Positions 36,120-48,700 of a stretch of DNA of 64,000 nt are shown piece after piece. The DNA is from Myoxocephalus aenaeus (lineage: Eukaryota; Chordata; Actinopteri; Perciformes; Cottidae): assembly GCA_038501785.1 (NCBI GenBank), contig JBAMJR010000102.1, forward strand, positions 1,319,501 to 1,383,500, read 5' to 3'. The translations under genes were made by a program, and so were the position numbers. The notes under the pieces were generated by a model, which searched no databases, was not told the DNA's origin, and saw only the letters and a program-made list of their open reading frames with translations. The first letter of the stretch is position 1. Every line of letters starts with the position of its first letter.

Positions 36120-36559
36120 AAGAAGAACAAACATTTTCAACGATCTCACGCAGTTGGCGTGAACGAGCACGCATAACGCGCACGTTCACGTACGACCTTG
36201 TTTTTGTTGATGTTAATTTGAGTGCGGCTGCGCGCTGCTCAATGCTTTCGCCGTTGCTGACGCGACTTGGCAGGGGGAAAGGAGAGCGTGTACCCGCTGG
36301 TTGTAGCTAGCGACGCTGTCGAAACCGACAAAGGAGTACGACCACAGTGTAGTTTTACTTGGGAGCCTCGAAGGCAAGCTAATGATAGTAGGTCAGCGAC
36401 AATCTTAACCAGCCTCTCCCGTATGTGATCGCCCTTGCTCGTCGTCGGACGCTGCCAGCGAGGGCCGAGAAACAAAAATAGCATATCGCCATTATATGAT
36501 CCAGTGTCCAGCGTCACTTTTACCCTCCATGTGGGTGAGGGAGCTGTGTGTATCAGATT
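36120..36559 (+). promoter_or_regulatory. DCAF12: DCAF12 promoter / 5' UTR
   Basis: GC- and CpG-rich sequence directly before the DCAF12 ATG at 36560; no TATA box or definite start site was seen. Confidence 0.5.
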
Positions 36560-39500
36560 ATGGCGAGAAAAACAGTTAGCAGGAAAAGGAAGGCAGGAGA
36601 GCCCAAGGACCAACAACAGGTAGGCGAAAACTCACGTTAGCTAGCTGGCTAACGCTCGTCAGTTGGGTTAGCATGCTAACTAGCATTGGGCTAACCAGAT
36701 TTATCTAAGCGTGTCAGACTGGTGACGTTTTAACCAGTGAAGCGCCACAGTATATGATACTATATGGACATAACACACACTAAACGACCACCTCTGCGGT
36801 CCTCTTAACGGAGTGTTTCTATTTGACAGTCAGTGACGTTGCCCGTTGCTGTTAGCACGGCGGTGTCCGACGGCTGGGTCAACGTTAGCCGAAGGGCTAG
36901 CTGCCCCGTCTTATTATTATTTAATTGTAATCGCGATTAAACATCTCGCTCGTTGGTGGATGAGGTTGACAGTCCCTTGTTCGCTCGGGGGCATCGCCTG
37001 TCACTCAATAGTCACCACTCAGAAGAGCGTTAATCGCCATTAAAAACTGAATGTTGTCTTACAGTGTCCTATTATTATAAGGCACAACATTAGCCGTAGC
37101 TAGCTGTTAAGCTAACTTAGCAGAAACGTTAATTGACAGTTAGCTAGCATAGCTCGCTTGCACGCAGACCAACCGTAGATCCAAGATCACGGAATGGACT
37201 TTCATCATCAGCACTAACATATTTCCTGTAGAATCAACTGAGCCCAGTTGCTGACACTATAAAATACGCTTTGGCTTTGAAACTGAAACATTTGAGATAC
37301 TGTACGGTCTTCCTTTACTGCGTCATGTAGCGTTATGTGAACGACGTTGAGGCATGTGTCGGTTATGATGGGGCCCGCAATCATCCATCAGTAGCATGAC
37401 GCCACATCCACAGCAATATAAGTTACCTGTTATTCAGTCTGCTAATCGCACACGAGACGCAGCTATCAAAGATCACAATAAAACAATGTAATAATAAAAC
37501 TACAGCAGATGGCACCACCGATTCTTTTGCGATCCAGGCTATATATATATATATTTATATATATATATACATACATACACACTATTAGTGTCTCAAATAT
37601 CCCTATAAAGCTAAAGCAAAATGATAAATACACACAATAAAGTGGCATATAATTTTTAAAGCTCTGCTGTCACCTGAGGTTGTATCTTGTGATTTGGGAG
37701 TAGGACAGCTTTCAATTTTACAGGCTAAGTTAGATTTGTATATGCCCATAAACAAGCCGCTTCGTGTTGCAAAGTGTAAATGAATGGTCAGATAAAAGTG
37801 TGACTGGTGTACCTATACACTTCTCAGCATGTGTTTTGTTTGTGTGAAATAAAAGAAAATGTGTTTCTTACCAGTGATAATTAAGTCTGTGTAGTTGTGG
37901 TCTGAATATACATCATAGACTGCCATTAATGTTGCCCTACCTAAAGAATATAAAATTCAAGGCTCTTGCGTACACTAGGCCTGTACATTGATAACCCATC
38001 CTAATGGATGCCAATGCGTGTCAATACTCCCATGATCCACTTAGGGTCTTAACTCTACTAACCAGCTCCAGATATGCGTCCACAGTCCTCTGCACGTCAG
38101 CATAGACGGTTTGCATCTGATGCAATTTAGATGATATTATCTGACTACTTAATTGTAGACTAACTTTTCCACCATTCTAAGTAAAACAGAATTATTGCTA
38201 GTCTCCTAAATAATGTTGGTCTTGATCAAAGTAACACTTTCGCCACTAAAAAACGTTTTTCCCCATCACTTTCCTCAGCTGGGCTGGTGTCAAGCACCAC
38301 ACAAGCGGAGCCGTGTTTCTTGTTCATCACGTCATGCCCAGCAGTGGTGGTGCGGTCGGCGCTCGGTGGTATGTGCCCTCCGGGGGCGGGAGTTCAGACC
38401 TCAACAGCAGCACGAGTTACGGCTCCAGCGGAGCCTTCGGGGCTTTGCAGCCGGCCGGCTCCCTGGCATCCTCAAGGAGAGAGAGTTCTCCCTGGGGCGA
38501 CTCAACAAGGTGTTTGCGTCACAGTGGCTCAACCACAGGCAGGTGGTTTGTGGGACCAAGTGTAACACGGTGAGATGGCATTTTGTTGCTAACATGCATT
38601 TATTGGTTTGATGTTCCAAAATATGAGAGTACTGTTACTCAATCAGTAAGATGACATGCTTTCATATAATGTTATTATATACAGAGAAGAGCAATCTTAT
38701 TGCAACTGTCATGTAAACACCATGAACAGGTTGTGTATCTAAAGACTGATATCAGAGTAAATATAATTTGTTTAATAAGCAAATTACTTTGTTGTTTTGA
38801 TCCAGTGATAAGTCACATTGCACTGTGATATAATAATGCCTCTTCTCACTTTGCCTGAAGTCTAATAAGATTAATATCATATTGTATGATATTAATCTGT
38901 TAACATATATCCTAAAATGTTTCTTTTTATAAATTTCGTTAGCCCAGGTGTTTTCATCAGATCACTGGCTCAGGTATTATCTTAGTTTTAACTCTTGAAT
39001 CTGATATTCTAACCAGATGTCTTTTTCTTCCTTTTACCTGCAGCTTTTTGTAGCTGATGTCCTGACGGGGCAGATAACACGCATTCCCATGCTGAAGGAC
39101 AGGGAGTGTAATGCTGCTGGCTCTGGAGTGGTGGGTGCAGTGGTGGCCGGGCGGCAATACCAACAACCTTTAGGAGGCACTCGTGCCCGGCTGGACCAGC
39201 AGGGCTGTGGGATCCACGCTATTGAACTCAACCCTTCTGGAACTCTGCTCGCCACAGGAGGAGACAACCCCAACAGCCTGGCCATCTACCAGCTGCCCAC
39301 ACTGGACCCCGTTTGTGTGGGAGATGTAAGTGGTTTGTGTCTGTTTGGGTTATCTGACATCCAGTCAAAGTCAGCTTTATTGTCAATTACTCGAAATGAC
39401 CCAAACATACAGAGGAATTGAAGAAATGTTTCTCTCTTGTCCAACAAATAAAGTGAATACAGATGATATAGTCCAAATAGATTATAAAAAATAAAAAAAC

Positions 39501-41718
39501 ATTTCTCTTCGATTTTTATAACCAAGATGTATATTTTGGTAATATTTCCCAGCCACCATTTAGCAATAAGCTGTTCGGCAATTCAAGCATAAGGACACAA
39601 GATTGTTTACATCGTTTTTGTTTTTCAGGAAGGTCACAATGACTGGATCTTCTCCATTGCATGGATCAGTGACAACATGGCGGTTTCTGGTGAGTCGGGT
39701 ATATGAGTGAAGTTGTATGAATAAGCCCTGCTGTGTAAGCATTGTGCAGTGCACAAGTCAATGCCCTCTACATACCATGAGGACAATCCTATGTCTATTC
39801 ATCCCGTTTGTATGCTGTTAGTGGAAACATAAATACTCTAGGCAGTAATCAAGATGTGTTTTTTTCAATTCCTAGGGTCCAGAGATGGCTCCATGGGCCT
39901 GTGGGAGGTGACAGAGGAAGTGATGAGCCAGGCTGAGCGGAGTCAGAATGAAGAGGCAGTACCCTCATACGCCCACATCTCCCACCGTGCCCTCAAGGAC
40001 ATCCCAAAAGAGTACACTAACCCATACAACTGTAAAGTCCGTGCCCTGGCCTTCAACAACAACCATAAAGTAAGGTTTCCCGTCCTGGGAAACCATGTGA
40101 CTGCGCTTTCTATGAAATATTTCTTACAATGCCTAATATACTTGGTGTCAGTTTTCAGAAAAAACACAGGATATGAGAAGGAGATAATTTGAGGAACTTT
40201 TAGCTTTATCAATTTATAAACTTGTTGTCAGGAGATCGGCGTGGCCCATGTTGTTGTTGTTGTCATCTGGATGTACTGTAGCAAGTTCCAACCCTATTTG
40301 TTCATAAAAGAATGGTTTGAGCTTTGTTTTAAGTTACATATCCTGCTTGTACCTCCTTTTTAATCAAAATCTGTCTGAGCACACTTCTTCCATTCATTAC
40401 CTGCGTAGCAAAATCTTAAACTTATTATGCAAAGGATAGATACATGCATACGTTGGTCAAACCTACAATGTATTAGAAGTTTCAAATCAAACAAGTTGAT
40501 TGTCAGTACCCGTTGTTTCTGCCTCCGCACACCACTTATTTACACCGGTCTTCCCTTGTGCGTCTTCTCTTTCTAGGAACTGGGTGCTGTGTCTTTGGAT
40601 GGCTATTTCCACCTCTGGAAAGCTGAGCACAACTTGTGCAAGGTAAATCCCATCATAAATCATGTGATGCATTTTCTCTGCATACCACAGTGATACACTC
40701 AACTAAGGGAGAACAGGGGGACTACAGTTGGCTACAAATTGTATTCATACTTTTTTACACTGCCAATTAAGTTGGATGTGAGATCAGTTTCTCACCCAAA
40801 TGGTAAATATTCGCCTAATATTCTTACACTTTTCTTATTTAATGGAGCTCCACAGCCATGCATACTCATAATCATGTGTCCAAACTGTACGAGGAAGAAA
40901 GGACTGTTCTTGACATCACCTTTACTTAGTTCCCATTTAACGTTTTCTGGCGTGTCCCTCTAGATACTGTCCACCAAGCTGCCTCACTGCAAAGAGAACG
41001 TGTGTCTGGCATATGGACAGGACTGGTCGGTGTACGCTGTGGGTTCTCAGGCCCATGTTTCCTTTCTGGATCCACGGCAGCCTACACACAGCATCAAGTC
41101 TGTTAATTCAAGAGAGAGAGGAAGTGGTGAGTAATCCGTAAACTTGTGACAGTAATGGTAGAAGTGGAGAGCAGGTAGATTACCTCCCTAAACTACATCA
41201 TGTTTCCATGTTAAATACTGCTGTTTGAGTAAAACATCTGTCTGTGCAGGGATCCGTTCAGTGAGTTTCTACGAGCACATTGTGACGGTGGGCACCGGCC
41301 AGGGTTCCCTTCTCTTCTACGACATCCGGGCCCAGAGATTTCTCGAGAACCCTTTGAATCCAGGCGGCGGGTACCGGAAGTTCCCAGGAGAAGGCATCCT
41401 AAAACTCTCTACAGGGAAAGGCTGGCTGGTACAATCATATTTCTTATTTATCTCTTAACAATGAAGTGCTTAACTGGAGTTGTCATAGATTAGTTTTCAC
41501 TACATCTCCTTCCTTCTCTCCTCATTCTTAACCTTCCTCTCCTGCTCTCCAACTCTCAGAATCACGATGAGACGTGGAGGAGTTACTTCTCAGACATTCA
41601 TTCCTTCCCCAACGCGGTGTACACCCACTGCTACGACGATTCTGGCACCAAGCTGTTTGTGGCCGGTGGACCGCTCTGTTCCGGCCTGCACGGCAACTAC
41701 GCAGGACTGTGGAGCTAG
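36560..41718 (+). CDS. DCAF12: DCAF12, DDB1- and CUL4-associated factor 12
   Basis: WD40 substrate receptor of CRL4 ubiquitin ligases that recognises C-terminal acidic degrons. Nine coding exons: 36560-36619, 38279-38569, 39044-39325, 39629-39689, 39876-40069, 40577-40642, 40964-41126, 41250-41428 and 41560-41718, all in phase, 484 residues (human 453). The N-terminus MARKTVSRKRKAG is a conserved basic stretch. Typical blocks are LKEREFSLGRLNKVFASQW, GTKCNTLFVADV, GCGIHAIELNPSGTLLATGG, DWIFSIAWISDNMAVSGS, KVRALAFNNNHKELGAVSLD and the ending HGNYAGLWS. Exon 3 carries about 25 extra residues (rich in Gly, Ala, Val) between KDRE and QQGCG relative to the human protein I remember. Exon 2 codes a diverged Arg/Gln-rich linker. 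Confidence 0.95.
37539..37581. repeat. (TA)n-rich microsatellite
   Basis: Interrupted TATATA tract followed by ACATACATAC in DCAF12 intron 1. Confidence 0.85.
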
Positions 41719-43540
41719 CCTCTTCGTCTCCTCCATCGCCATCACTACACCCTCGTCCAGACTTTTTCCTAACCAGTCCCTCCATCCCTCTCCCTCTTCA
41801 AGTCCGTTGACGTCACTGTCTTTGGTATGCCTCTTGCTCATTGAATTGTCACTCTGTTTTGCTCACACATGGACTCAGGAGCATGATCTTGCCCCCACAG
41901 TATCGCAGCTTTGAATATTGTTGTTGTGTATGTTAGTGTCCACCATTCCTCTATCCCTTTCTCTCCAAATTATTCCGTTGCTCCTTCCCCCTTTTTTTTT
42001 TTTTTTTTAATTAAAATGTACAAACAATGAACTAGTCATTTTCAAGAGCTGTGAAGTCTGCCACTGAGGAACTCTGAAGAGTTTTAAGAAACATCAAGAT
42101 TCAAGTAATACATGTTTTCAGAATTTAAAATATCCAACCCGCAGGGATTAGGCTCTGGTATTTTTCTCTTTACCGCTGCTTCCTCTGTGATAAAAGACGG
42201 TGTCTTTGTGAAATACATGTGGAATTTTTCTTCTAAAAAGTTCCTTTTTCGTTCTCTCACTGAAATGGATGGCAATAAAAGAGGGAGAGAGGAAGAAGCA
42301 CGACTGAAGAGACAATTGAGTTCGAAGGACCGAACCGGAGTGCAGTTTGACATTTGATAGACTATTTACTGGTTGGAGCGGCCCGTCCTGTCCCACAACA
42401 ATCACCAAGAAGTTCTCTCTTCTCTTTGCTGAAGTAAAAACAAAGAAGCCAATCAAAATGGAACTTTGTGTTCATATTTGTTCTTACCGAGATGATGTAA
42501 AGAAGAAACATTGAGATTGCTAAATGCAGTGTTGTTCTGCTATGAATTAATCCCAACAAATGCTTTTTTTTGTGTGATTTGACAGGCGTACCCCTGCTGA
42601 TATTCTAATTTTCTTTATTTGTATTTATTTCCCCCTTTCTCCGTCACCTTTATTCAGTTGGTCGGGGTGTTTATAGCTGCTTCTTCTGAAGGATATATTG
42701 CTTTTGCTTATGTTTCCGTTCTTTGACCAGAATACTTTTGGGCAGATTGGACCATAAGTGGTGTTTTAAATTCAGATCTGTAATCGTTCTGGTGTTCCTA
42801 GAAAATGTAACTTTAGTGGAAGCAAATCGGATCCGATTATTGATCGATTGAGGAGCCTTTAATCCCTGAATCCCCATGATTCTGGACCTCCATAGGAACT
42901 AGGGAGGAGATCTGTGGTAGCTCACCTTGATCTTTTCAACCATCCAGCAAGAAGGATGCAAGGAGAACGGAGAGTTTTTGGACTCTACCCTGGAGTTGGA
43001 TGCGGCAGGCACATACATTTGTTGTTACAGTTGTAAAACATTATTCTTTCTTTCTTTTTTTGTATCAAGGAGTGAGTGAGTCTGCTTTTTTCCTTGTTTG
43101 CTGGAGGCAGGGTAGGCTTGAGTTAAATTTTTTGCCTTCCTCTGGTCTTTCTGTGAAAGACTGCCACAGGCGATCATAGTTTTTCTTTTCTACATGGAAC
43201 TTTTCTCTAGTATTCAGGATAATGACATATTGAAGAGAGAAACCCCAATTACGACCAGAAATTGAACAAATAACCAACACTTTTAAAGTGTATTTTATAT
43301 ATAAATGTGTATATGTATGTGTAAAATACATTGGGACAATTGCATACATTTTTATGTATATGTCTGAGGAAGTGTGTGGATTGATCTGTCTACTTGGTGA
43401 TGCCCTGTTTTTTTTTTGTTTTTTTTATATACATGCCTCGTGAATGTTTTTACAAGTGACTGAATCTGAGGATATTGTAAGATATCAGAAACATCTGGAC
43501 AAAAACAAGCTAATAAATCTTTAAAAAAAGAGTAAATAAA
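41719..43540 (+). other. DCAF12: DCAF12 3' UTR
   Basis: Sequence after the stop with no other gene; T-rich runs and several polyadenylation candidates, the best being AATAAA at 43512-43517 and 43535-43540, close to where GC-rich DNA of the UBAP2 promoter begins. An earlier site near 42008 is possible. Confidence 0.5.
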
Positions 43541-43809
43541 AAAATGTAAATGTATATTGACGGAACGTTTCTTTTGTCCATGCATGACATTGTTTATTCA
43601 ATCTAAATATTTCCTCTTGAATTAAAAATGGTCCACTTCTAATCTAGATGTTGCCATTAATGATATCGAGCTTTCTATTGGCCCAATAGAAATGATGTAG
43701 ATACGTGCATCTCCGATGAATGCAACATACAATATATATACATGTATGTATGTGGATATATATGGATATGGATATAAAAATATAAAAGTACAAACGTCCA
43801 TCCCAAATG

Positions 43810-44325
43810 ATGGAAGTTGGTGGTGACCCGGAGAAGGGAGCATCCACCGCCACGGCAGCGTACGTCACGTGACCACCTTGTCTGCTGCTGGCTGAGCGAA
43901 GCGTGTTAGCAGGTAATAAAAACACTGTTTTTCTCACGTTTTCCCGAGTCCGGTGTCCGTATTTCAACGCGTGTCACCCCGCGTACTCGAGTGCGATCCC
44001 GCGGACATAGTTGTTCTCCGGCGTCGCCGCTTCGCTTCCGCGGGGTTGCGAGGGATGTCTTTCGCAATTTTTTTTTTCCCTTCCTCTGTTGTCTTGTTTC
44101 CCCGGCGAGCCAATGTCGGGATGGGATCTGGCTCGGAGGCCTTTTCTTTAGATTGAAACCCGCTGTTTTGCTGGCTCGCGACGCTTTGCGTGCACGAGCG
44201 TCGTCAGATAATAGCGGAGCTATAACCGCGCACAGGAGCCGCGGGAGCCCGTTACACGAGCCGTGACAGCTGGGAGCAGGTTTCGGGTTAGCACCGTTAG
44301 CTGCGTCCCGGTCCCCGGAGCTAAC
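43810..44325 (+). promoter_or_regulatory. UBAP2: UBAP2 promoter and probable noncoding exon 1
   Basis: CpG-rich. A perfect palindromic E-box GTCACGTGAC (USF/TFE-type) lies at 43864-43873. Donors CAG|GTAATA (after 43912) and AAC|GTGAGT (after 44325) could each end a noncoding exon; the latter is the better match. The acceptor for the first coding exon is at 45660-45661. Confidence 0.55.
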
Positions 44326-45703
44326 GTGAGTCTGCTAGCGAGGACAAAGGGAGCCCGGTACCGACAGCACCGAGGCGGGCAGCGGGGAGGCGAAAGCGAC
44401 ACTACGAGCATTTTAATATTTTGTTTTCCCAGATAGACGTGAGACTGCAACCGAATCGTCCCGTTTGTGGTCTGAGGGAATAAGTGACATAACGGCTGCG
44501 GGCTAACGTTAGCATCGCTTCAAAACAACGCTCCGCCTGCTTTATCAGGCAATTAAGCTGCAGCTAGTTGTTAGCTAGCTGCAGACAGCCAGAAGTGCAC
44601 GCACGTAAACGCATGCGAGGGGCTTAACGTGGGGTCGTTATTGGATTTATTATCAAATCGGGAAAGTTATGTCCAAATAGACGTGGGGGACGTTTGAGAT
44701 GAGTTGACGTTACCGAATGGCTGTTTTGTTATTGTTTATCTCGTAAGACCACCCCGGACTCTTACGTTAATCATGTGTTAATACTTTAAACACGAGGCTG
44801 GTGGTGCAGCTGCTGCAGGGGGTTTCTCGGTTATAAAATGATATCTTGATTTCCTCACTGAAATTACATTTAAAGCCAGTTCATCCTTTTTGTGTGTGCA
44901 TTAGCTTTGTTCAGACCAGCAGCCAATGGCTGCAGCGCATCGGCCGACGTCACCAGGCGCTGTGAACTGGATTGCTATTGTTCTCTGACATAAAACCAAT
45001 GGGTCACTGGGGATGTATGTTATTATTCTAGTAATGGACACCATAGTCAAAGCTTGGAACAAAAATTGCACTACAGGGTGTTGAGCACTCACCTTTTCCA
45101 TTTATTTTTGCAGGTGTGTGTGTGTGTGTGGGTTTGTGAGAAGTGTTTAATATTTGCCACGAAAGCATATTAATGCTTAGTTATGTGGTATCTACCTACT
45201 TGGCAGCAAGGCACTGCATCTTGTACAGGACCCAGTTGTCCTATACGGAGAATCATTCTGTGTGTGTGTGAGATCTTAGTTTGTGTTGACTATCTGGCTT
45301 ATAGAGGGCGTGTGGTGTTCTGCTCACACTCTGAGGTCTTTGCTGTTTGTGAGAGGACATTGGGTCGCTCTCCCTCCTTGACCTAGATTTGCAGCAAAGC
45401 TGTTGTGTCACCAGTGTGTCTTACAGCCTTCGTAAGGCCAGTATTCATGGTTGTGCAATGAGGCTTTAGCTACGCTCACAACACATATTTCCGGTATTAA
45501 ACAATTCTTTCCTTTATGTACTCGCACACGGGACAGTATTGAGGCTCTGCTGTAACAACATTGTAGATTAACTGAACGTACTTGGGTTTTATACATCATT
45601 TGTGGGTTTAAGAACTGTTTGATTTTACTCATCGGTCCATGTTTCTTGTTTCATTTTGCAGATTTTTCTATTTTGTACATACAGAGTTTTGTATATACTG
45701 TAT

Positions 45704-48700
45704 ATGATGAGCTCGCTGGGCGGCGACAAGGCCCGGGGCCCTCGGGAGAAAGCGCTGCCTGTTGCCACTCAAGCATCACAACCACAGAAACAGATACAGG
45801 TGAGCCACCGCACCCACGGGAACATGATCAATTAATGAAAGCAAAGTATGCATTGTTTAGACAAAACACGGGTCGACTACCTTTGCCAACAAAAACCACA
45901 CATTAGGAAATAGTGACAATAGGAGGCACTTGCTTTGTATCCATTTAGTAATCCAAACTGAAAGCCGTTATCGTATTAAAGATGGATTTATTGGCGGAGC
46001 TGTTGTATTGGATTGCTTTGAATTTAAAGTGGCACACTTTGTTCTTCTCTTTTTTTTGTTCTCCTGTTCATCAACATTGTCCCCATTGGTCTCCATGATG
46101 CAGGCTACTGCCGAGCAGATCCGGCTTGCCCAGGTCATCTATGACAAGAATGACGCTGACTTTGAGGGCAAAGTTAACCAGGTGAGGAGCACGTAGGACT
46201 AGTAATGACTGCCAATCCTCCATGACTCCAGTACTTTGTTGACAAATGAAAAATGCATATTTGATGCTGTGAGTGACACCTCATCTTTCTGTGACTTGTA
46301 CCGCTATGTGGTGGGAAAGCAGTGTATTGGTGCCATTGGTACATCTTTGTTGACTGCTAGACAATTCTAATATGACGTGTGTGTGTGACGCTGCTCTCCA
46401 GCTGATGGAAGTGACCGGGAAGAACCAGGATGAGTGCATGGTAGCGCTCCACGACTGCAACGAGGATGTTAGCAGAGCCATTAACTTTCTCCTCGAGAGC
46501 ACCTCGGACATGGTAAATGACATCACGTCTCATTTCATCTCATCTTAAACTTTACTTACTGGTCTCCTGTTATTTTCATCTATGTGAATGTGCAATTTCA
46601 GATATTGTGATATGCACAGGGGTAAAAACAACAGCATGCTCTGAATGTCATATTATGCTGCCACAAATAAAATTAGGACTTTTTTTTGATCCGTCACTGT
46701 GAGAAAATCCCAGGTGGCATTAATAACCTTAAGAATGGCTCAATACAATTCATGTCAGCTGCTTTCATGATCCTGGTATTGTGCCACAGCTTAAGCCTCG
46801 TGCTGCAAGACTTTAGAAATATCTGCGTTGCTCACAATACAAAATGTTTTTGGTCTCAGACCAGTGTTTCCCCTAGGTTTACAGCTTCAGGGGGAGGGGG
46901 TGGGGGGGGGGGGGAGACGGCGGTGACGACACCAACACAAACACTTAAAGTAGTGGTTCTCAAACTTTTTCTGTAAATAACTTCATTTTGTGACTCCATC
47001 TGTGCTTTTAGAAATAACAGAATAAAGAAAATTGCAATCACTTTCAAGTAAATCAGATTGCTCCATCAGACATTTTTTTATTTTTAAATTGCAATCACTT
47101 AGAACAATGAAAATAAAGTTATATCTGTGCAAAAAAATAACTAATATTTAGTTACTACTAAATAGCTCATTGTGGAAAACAATAAGCTATTTTATTTTTT
47201 TGCCAAACAAAACAGAATGAGTGATATGTGAGCATCAGGTTGCATCAGTATTAGTGGAGCAGTGAGCCTCTAACATCTTTTATAAACGGGGTTGTAGATT
47301 TGATACAATTCCTGCTCAACGTTGATCTGAGATCTGTTTTCTGTTTTGAGAGACGCAGCAGCAGGAAGGACGTCACGGAGACTTCTGGCAAAGAGCCAAA
47401 AGTCGGCGAGTCGCTATGCGCATGCGCGAGCATAACCTGTTAACGGCATAACGTAAACATTTACCCGAAAGTACAGCATTTCTCCATGTATTTATTAATG
47501 ACTTAGTTTTATATCCGTGTACTTTGTACTTTTGTAATAAGTGAAGCCAGCAGCTCATTGTTGGTACAAGACACGAGCACTTTGTCTCTTTCACCTGGAG
47601 CAGGAGAGCTGCTCCGGTGTTCCTCACATGAGAGCTGCTGTTGCCATCTTCACCCTGGCAGCGTTTAAAACGCAGATATAGGTCTGCTTTTCACGCGACA
47701 TATTTTTCGATGCTCTCTGTCCGCTGCTGTGTGCTCAGTGCTCACCTGTGTGTGCGCGCGCACGTGTCTGTGCGCATCAGGCGGAACTCCGCTGTGCGCG
47801 ACGCAGAGCAGAGGAGAAGTGTTAACGCAACCATGTAGAGACAGAAATGGCAAGCTGTGTGTGGATAAGATCGATAAAATACGTCCGTTTAGTTTAATAA
47901 CAGAACAAGGTGTAGAGCTGTTCTATAGGAAAGAGAAACTTAAATGACGACTTGTGATCTGGCGCTGTCGAGAATATTACAGGGGGGTGGGGGGGGTTTC
48001 AGGGGGGCACCCCGCCCCCCTATTCTAACGGTGGGGGAAACACTGCAGACTGTTGGCATGTTTATGAGACATCACACTACACACCAGATCTCAAGCCAGG
48101 GCCCTGTTGTTTAATGTGAAAGACAGAGTTATGCAGATTAAGAATGGTGACAATTCGTCATGAGTCAAAAGATGGTTTAAAAGTCCAGGCTTATTTATAT
48201 TTACCTGGATCATGACCAAGACGTGGAGTAGTTTAAATCAGTCTCTAAGCTGTCCTTTGCCACAGTGAGCAGTTTGCTCTCTCTAACATCAGGGACCTTC
48301 AGCATGAAAGCACACCATTGCCCACACTTTCCCCTCTTCTGCTCTGAGAGGAAAGTCAAACGGGCTCCAAATGTCTGCAAACACTCCAGTGTTGTTCTGC
48401 CTGTGTGTCGCCAGTCCAAGTGAGTGTCGCAACATTTCTGAAGGATGCCAGCTGGCACAGATGGCGAGGAGAGGCTGGAGGGCAGGGCGGCCCGTCAGAC
48501 GGCTACCTGGTGGTTTTGGTGTCTCGGAAATCCCAAAATGGAGAAATAGCTGTTTTTTCCCCCATTTTTGTAAAAAAAAATTAACGTGGAAGTCTCTGCT
48601 GTTTTTGTAAATACTGCAACCCTCTGAATAACTCAGAGTCTGTTATCTTTTGCTGTAAGAATAGGTGTAGAAAAGAGTGGCCTATAACATAATCAAAACA

